Shown here: one piece after another, positions 3,075 through 6,503 of the stretch
Numbering within the stretch: position 1 is the first letter of the stretch
Layout of the letters: every line of letters starts with the position of its first letter
Origin: Verrucomicrobiales bacterium
GTDB lineage: Bacteria > Verrucomicrobiota > Verrucomicrobiia > Verrucomicrobiales > SLCJ01
NCBI GenBank assembly: GCA_007125835.1
Contig: SLCJ01000142.1
Span: 1 to 6,503, forward strand
Reading direction: 5' to 3'
DNA length: 6,503 nucleotides
Notes under the pieces: model-generated
The model's database searches: none
What the model was told of the DNA's origin: nothing
Seen by the model: only the letters and a program-made list of their open reading frames with translations
Made by a program: the position numbers and the translations under genes

Positions 3075-5669
3075 TCACCGGTTTGAGGGGGTGTCAAGAG
3101 GCGACGGTTCGGGAGCGGGTGGGGTCGGCGGCAGCGGGCCGGCTTCGCGGGCGACAACGACGCGAAAGCCGTAGATGCCGTCGCCGCGGAAGTCGGGTGT
3201 GAGGATGTTGCGCATGGACGTGCGCAGCAGCTCGGGCCTGGAGTCCGCCCAGGAACCGCCGCGGCAGACTGCCCAGAACGAGGCGGGGTTGGCGGGATTG
3301 CCGCCGTAGTCGTCGGCGATCCACTCCCAGACATTGCCGCCCAGATCGTAGAGGCCGCGTTCGTTGGGTGGAAACGAGCCCACCGGCGAGGTGAAGGCGA
3401 AGCCATCGTCGTAGCCGGGGATGATGTGGTCGGGTTGGAGGTGGGGAGGCGCAGAACGGCATGCGAAGTTGCCGCTTCCGGGGGGCGGCGGCCATTCGCG
3501 TCCCCAGGGGAAATGGTCGCGGATCACGCCATCGAGCTGGAAGGGTGCGCGGTTCGGAGGTTCGTCGAGGCCGGCGGCGATGCTCCATTCACGGTCGGTC
3601 GGCAGGCGGTAGGTGTGGACATCCTGGAGGAAGCCGGTCAGGCGCTCGAATTCCGTGAGCCACTCGCAGAAAGCTTCCGCGTCGTTGCGGCTGGCCATGG
3701 CGAAGGGGTGGTTGGGCTCCTGCCGGAAGGGCGCGGAACCGCCCTCGAACCCGGTCGCCGCCTCGAAGGCGCGCCAGTCGCGCACACGCACCGGCCAGAC
3801 GGCCATCATCACATTGCCCACCGGCACGAAGCGGATGCCCAGACTGTTTTCCCAAGGGCCGCTGAACACGACGCCGCGGCTGCGCCGCAGCGACACATCG
3901 ATGATGCGTGTGCGGTCGGCCTCGACCAGAATGTCGCGGCGTTGGTCCTCATGCCCTTCAAGGCGGAACTCGAATGTCTTGGTGCCGGGGGTGAGACGTG
4001 GCAGATCGAGCGGGGTGCGCCCGAGAAAGCGATGCCCGGGCATCTCGTAGACGGCGGCTCCCGCCGGTTCGGTGCGCAGACGCAGGCCGCCGTGGACGAA
4101 AGACCGGACCTGGCTGTGGAAAGCAAACAGCTGCGTCCCATCGTCTTGTTCAACTGGCTCGATGTCGGCGCTTGGCTGGAATGCATAGTAATGCTCCGGC
4201 CCGAGAAATCCCTTTTCACGGCCCTTTTCCAGGAGCCAGATGGAAAATTCATTGGCCGTGCGCTCGGGCACAAGCACCACCTCGTAGTCGCCGCCGCCGA
4301 TCGCAAGAGGCCGCCGCAATCCCTCGAACGGCGCGCCCGTGTCGCGCAGGAACGCCTCAAACTCATGCCACCTTACCGGCATGGCGCTGATGTGATGGCG
4401 TCCGTCCGGTTCGAAGGGCATGCCCAGCTGGTTACGCCAGGGATCGCCGGGCTCCGGTGGCGCGTAGAAGGCCATCTCGCGTGCGATCACCGCCATGCGT
4501 CCGCCCTCGATTTCGGTCTCGACCGCCTCGGTGCGGAAACCGGGCAGGCTCAAGGTGAAGCTTTCCATGCCAACCGGCAGGTCATATTCGACATGGGGTG
4601 TGACACCGATGATGCGATTGCGGTGTGTGATGGAGGCTCCCTCCGGCTGGCTGACAATCTTGACCGAGCCCGTCGTTTCAAAAAATCCCGGATCTGCAGC
4701 ACCCGGGGCGACCGCGGCGGCATTGGGATCGGCCACCGTGGTGGCGGGCCCTGCGTCGCGCCAAGGCGCAAACCACAGCGCCAGACCCGCCGCCACCGCA
4801 CCGGCGGCTGCAGCAGCCCACACCCGCGAGTGGCCCCGCCCCCGCTTGGGAAGCGGGCGGCGTTCGACCAAGGCCTCGAGGTCGGTATGCATCGGCGCCG
4901 CCTCTGGATATCGGCTGCTGGTGTCCGCCTCGCAGGCGCGACAGATCACCTCGTTGAGCTGCAGCCAGGCGGGGCGCTCCGCCTCACTGATTTCCTCTGG
5001 AAGCTCCGGAAACTGCAGTCGGTCCTTGCCGGAACTGATCTCATACAACACCATGCCAAGCGAATAGATGTCGGCTGGCGGAGCCCCCGGCCCCTCCGGC
5101 GGCACAAACCCTTCGGTGCCGACAAAGGTGCGCTGCCCGTGCCGCGCGACCAGCCCGATGTCGGCCAGCTTTGCGCGGCCATTGACGAAAATCACGTTTG
5201 AAGGTTTGATGTCGCGGTGGGTGAGGCCCTGCCCGTGCAGGTATTCGAGCGCGCCGGCGAGGGTGTGGCCGATGGCAATGGAATCGGCTACCGGGAGTCG
5301 GCCTTGGCGGTCCAACTCACTGCGCAGCGTGCGCGGCTCATACTCCACCTCGTTGACGCCGACTCCGTCCTGAACGTCGTCGGCCAGCTCCATCACATAG
5401 TAATAAAAGCCCTCTTCGTCTTGGCGCCCGATGTGGAGCACCTGCACCAGCCCCTCATGGCTGCGCGAAACCGGCTCATACGCACGGATCCCCTCAAATT
5501 CACGCTCGAATCCCCGCTCATCCTCGAAATCACGCCGGAACACAAGCTTCACCGCGCGGTGCACACCGGTGACGCCCCGCGCCAGCCACACCTCGCCGTA
5601 GGAGCCCTTGCCGATGCGTCGCAACAGCTTGTGGTCGGGCACTTTGGGCGGCAGGCCGGACATGGGCAT
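3075..5669 (-). CDS. Membrane Ser/Thr protein kinase with duplicated PEGA/FGE-like modules
   Basis: Probable sensor kinase of 864 residues. The N-terminal Hanks-type kinase domain (about 12-270) has the glycine loop GKGSYGEV (20-27), ATP-binding K41, a helix-C glutamate at E57 or E59, HRDIKPSN (151-158), DIG instead of DFG (170-172), GTEGFVPPE (184-192) and D200. The key catalytic residues are present, so it should be active. One hydrophobic segment (283-303) crosses the membrane. Outside follow PEGA 1 (about 334-400), a partial FGE-like unit (about 404-503), PEGA 2 (about 526-597) and a full FGE-sulfatase domain (about 602-840; GNVWEWIADDY, RGGSW, GFRVVV). Where formylglycine-generating enzymes carry their paired cysteines, here SWADSRPELLR has none, so the domain probably binds a ligand or protein instead. 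A Pro-rich tail ends it. Start is ATG 5669; a second ATG at 5663 is equally possible. The gene begins 14 bases after the sigma factor stop, which points to joint action. Confidence 0.93.
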   Translation of the reverse strand: MPMSGLPPKVPDHKLLRRIGKGSYGEVWLARGVTGVHRAVKLVFRRDFEDERGFEREFEGIRAYEPVSRSHEGLVQVLHIGRQDEEGFYYYVMELADDVQDGVGVNEVEYEPRTLRSELDRQGRLPVADSIAIGHTLAGALEYLHGQGLTHRDIKPSNVIFVNGRAKLADIGLVARHGQRTFVGTEGFVPPEGPGAPPADIYSLGMVLYEISSGKDRLQFPELPEEISEAERPAWLQLNEVICRACEADTSSRYPEAAPMHTDLEALVERRPLPKRGRGHSRVWAAAAAGAVAAGLALWFAPWRDAGPATTVADPNAAAVAPGAADPGFFETTGSVKIVSQPEGASITHRNRIIGVTPHVEYDLPVGMESFTLSLPGFRTEAVETEIEGGRMAVIAREMAFYAPPEPGDPWRNQLGMPFEPDGRHHISAMPVRWHEFEAFLRDTGAPFEGLRRPLAIGGGDYEVVLVPERTANEFSIWLLEKGREKGFLGPEHYYAFQPSADIEPVEQDDGTQLFAFHSQVRSFVHGGLRLRTEPAGAAVYEMPGHRFLGRTPLDLPRLTPGTKTFEFRLEGHEDQRRDILVEADRTRIIDVSLRRSRGVVFSGPWENSLGIRFVPVGNVMMAVWPVRVRDWRAFEAATGFEGGSAPFRQEPNHPFAMASRNDAEAFCEWLTEFERLTGFLQDVHTYRLPTDREWSIAAGLDEPPNRAPFQLDGVIRDHFPWGREWPPPPGSGNFACRSAPPHLQPDHIIPGYDDGFAFTSPVGSFPPNERGLYDLGGNVWEWIADDYGGNPANPASFWAVCRGGSWADSRPELLRTSMRNILTPDFRGDGIYGFRVVVAREAGPLPPTPPAPEPSPLDTPSNR

Positions 5670-5683
5670 GGCGGACGGTGGAT

Positions 5684-6343
5684 TCAGAGCAGGCGTTGCT
5701 CGAGTTCGGCAATTTCTTTCTTTAAAACGCCGCCTACACGGTGTTTTGCCAGATAAACCTGGGTGATGCTGACACCCAACTCGCGGGCCACCCGCTCGGT
5801 ATCCCAGCCCTTGACGACATAGCAGTCGAAAATTTGAAACTGCTTCACACTGACCTTCCGCTTCACCTTTTCGAGCGCGGCCTGGGTCAGGTTGCGCGCC
5901 CACTCGGCGTCCCACATGCGGTCGAGATGTCCGGTTTGCGGATCCTCGACCCGCTCGACGATGGACTCGGAGCGTCCATCCTCGTCAAAATCGGGGCGCG
6001 CCATGGCGGTGTCCTTGCGGCGCTTGCGGAATTGGTCGCCGATGCGCCAGCGCGTCATGTTGAGCAGCCAGGATTTGAACGACCCTGCGTTGGGATCGTA
6101 GCGGTTTTCCTTGGACTGCTTGGCGATGCCGAGGATCGTCTCCTGCACCACGTCCATTGCCTCCTCGGGGCGGAGTCCCGCTTTCACCGCCACACTATAG
6201 ATCAGCCGCCAGTAGGTCTGGTAAAATTCCTCCCAAGTCTTGCGGTCTTCCCAGTTTTCAAGCCTGGCAATCAGGCTTTTGCGGGTGCGCTCGTAGGCAC
6301 CTTTCAAATGGTCGTCACCGGATGGCTTCACTTTGTCGGACAT
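5684..6343 (-). CDS. ECF-type RNA polymerase sigma factor
   Basis: Directs RNA polymerase to a specific promoter set. The 219-residue protein has the two-domain layout of ECF sigma factors. Region 2 spans about 27-110: ENWEDRKTWEEFYQTYWRLI, then EEAMDVVQETILGI (core binding), then FKSWLLNMTRWRIGDQFRKRRK (region 2.3/2.4, DNA melting and -10 contact). A charged linker (about 111-143) leads to region 4 (about 144-210), with the helix-turn-helix WDTERVARELGVSITQVYLAKHRV. There is no region 1.1 or 3. No anti-sigma gene adjoins it; the kinase follows after 14 bases, as in the kinase-linked ECF groups described in Planctomycetota, where control is thought to involve the kinase. I start at ATG 6343; the frame stays open to 6481, but the added residues are Arg/Pro-rich with no conserved features and would cover the promoter. 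No Shine-Dalgarno is visible. Confidence 0.92.
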   Translation of the reverse strand: MSDKVKPSGDDHLKGAYERTRKSLIARLENWEDRKTWEEFYQTYWRLIYSVAVKAGLRPEEAMDVVQETILGIAKQSKENRYDPNAGSFKSWLLNMTRWRIGDQFRKRRKDTAMARPDFDEDGRSESIVERVEDPQTGHLDRMWDAEWARNLTQAALEKVKRKVSVKQFQIFDCYVVKGWDTERVARELGVSITQVYLAKHRVGGVLKKEIAELEQRLL

Positions 6344-6391
6344 GGGGCGTAGGGGCGGTCGTGGATAGCGGGACCGACGGCCCCGCCCCCT

Positions 6392-6420
6392 GATATACCA
6401 TTTCCGCGTGATTCTGTCGC
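6392..6420 (-). promoter_or_regulatory. Candidate extended -10 promoter of the sigma-kinase-ald unit
   Basis: On the minus strand GCGACA (6420-6415; shares GACA with the -35 consensus) is followed after exactly 17 bases by TATATC (6397-6392), preceded by TGG, an extended -10. Transcription would start near 6385, leaving a leader of about 40 bases before the sigma factor ATG. The leader is GC-rich and has no Shine-Dalgarno. The match is to a housekeeping-type promoter; I see no second motif that would clearly indicate autoregulation by the ECF factor. Confidence 0.38.
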
Positions 6421-6503
6421 GTGGATTTGTCCATGATCGGGGGATTTTCCGGGGCCGGGGGGGAATGCGCGCCGCGGCCACATCCCGAGGATCCGCATGC
6501 AGA

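Noticed and set aside
1637..3202. 521-codon open frame on the plus strand across the alanine dehydrogenase gene
   Set aside because: It is Gly/His/Asp-rich with no recognisable motif, runs through the 20-bp tandem duplication and repeat copy B, and opposes a clear ald gene.
3038..3406. Upstream extension of the alanine dehydrogenase frame
   Set aside because: The extra residues are Pro/Ser/Ala-rich and are the kinase gene read in another frame. The family N-terminus begins at the ATG at 3037.
3426..5201. 591-codon open frame on the plus strand, antisense to the kinase gene
   Set aside because: It shows no domain and lies wholly within a well-supported kinase gene. Long antisense frames are expected in GC-rich coding DNA.
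6344..6481. 46-residue N-terminal extension of the sigma factor
   Set aside because: It is Arg/Pro-rich without conserved features and would cover the candidate promoter at 6392-6420. The ATG at 6343 gives a normal ECF length.

Overview
The window looks like a chromosomal segment from a GC-rich Gram-negative bacterium of the Planctomycetota/Verrucomicrobiota group, with Verrucomicrobiota my preferred guess. The grounds are an ECF-type sigma factor gene directly followed by a membrane Ser/Thr kinase with PEGA and FGE-sulfatase modules, the lack of clear Shine-Dalgarno sequences before most starts, and an intergenic region full of short dispersed repeats and hairpins of a style common in those genomes. 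The taxonomic call rests on gene style and recall, not on a search.

Layout. Positions 1-747 (+) hold a compact type II toxin-antitoxin pair: a ribbon-helix-helix VapB-like antitoxin and a PIN-domain VapC-like toxin whose start codon overlaps the antitoxin stop. Positions 779-1122 (+) are the collapsed remains of an AlbA_2/Schlafen-type ATP-binding regulator: 18 N-terminal codons joined, out of frame, to the C-terminal part, with the whole centre missing and a second apparent deletion in the winged helix. Positions 1123-1927 carry no gene I can support. They hold ACGAATCCA tandem repeats, a run of strong stem-loops, two inverted copies of a roughly 62-bp dispersed repeat, exact 13-bp and 20-bp tandem duplications, and a 140-bp segment bounded by imperfect terminal inverted repeats.

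Positions 1928-6343 are all on the minus strand, in transcription order: an ECF-like sigma factor (6343-5684), an 864-residue Ser/Thr protein kinase with a transmembrane segment, two PEGA domains, one partial and one full FGE-like domain (5669-3075), and an alanine dehydrogenase (3037-1928). Gaps are 14 and 37 bases, so one transcription unit is likely, with a plausible extended -10 promoter at 6420-6392.

Working model (inference): the kinase sits in the inner membrane with its catalytic domain in the cytoplasm and its PEGA/FGE-like part outside, and signals to the sigma factor encoded just before it. Alanine dehydrogenase may be a co-transcribed metabolic output or only a neighbour. The plus-strand half looks like an accessory, decaying zone: an intact toxin-antitoxin pair, a gene remnant and repeats.
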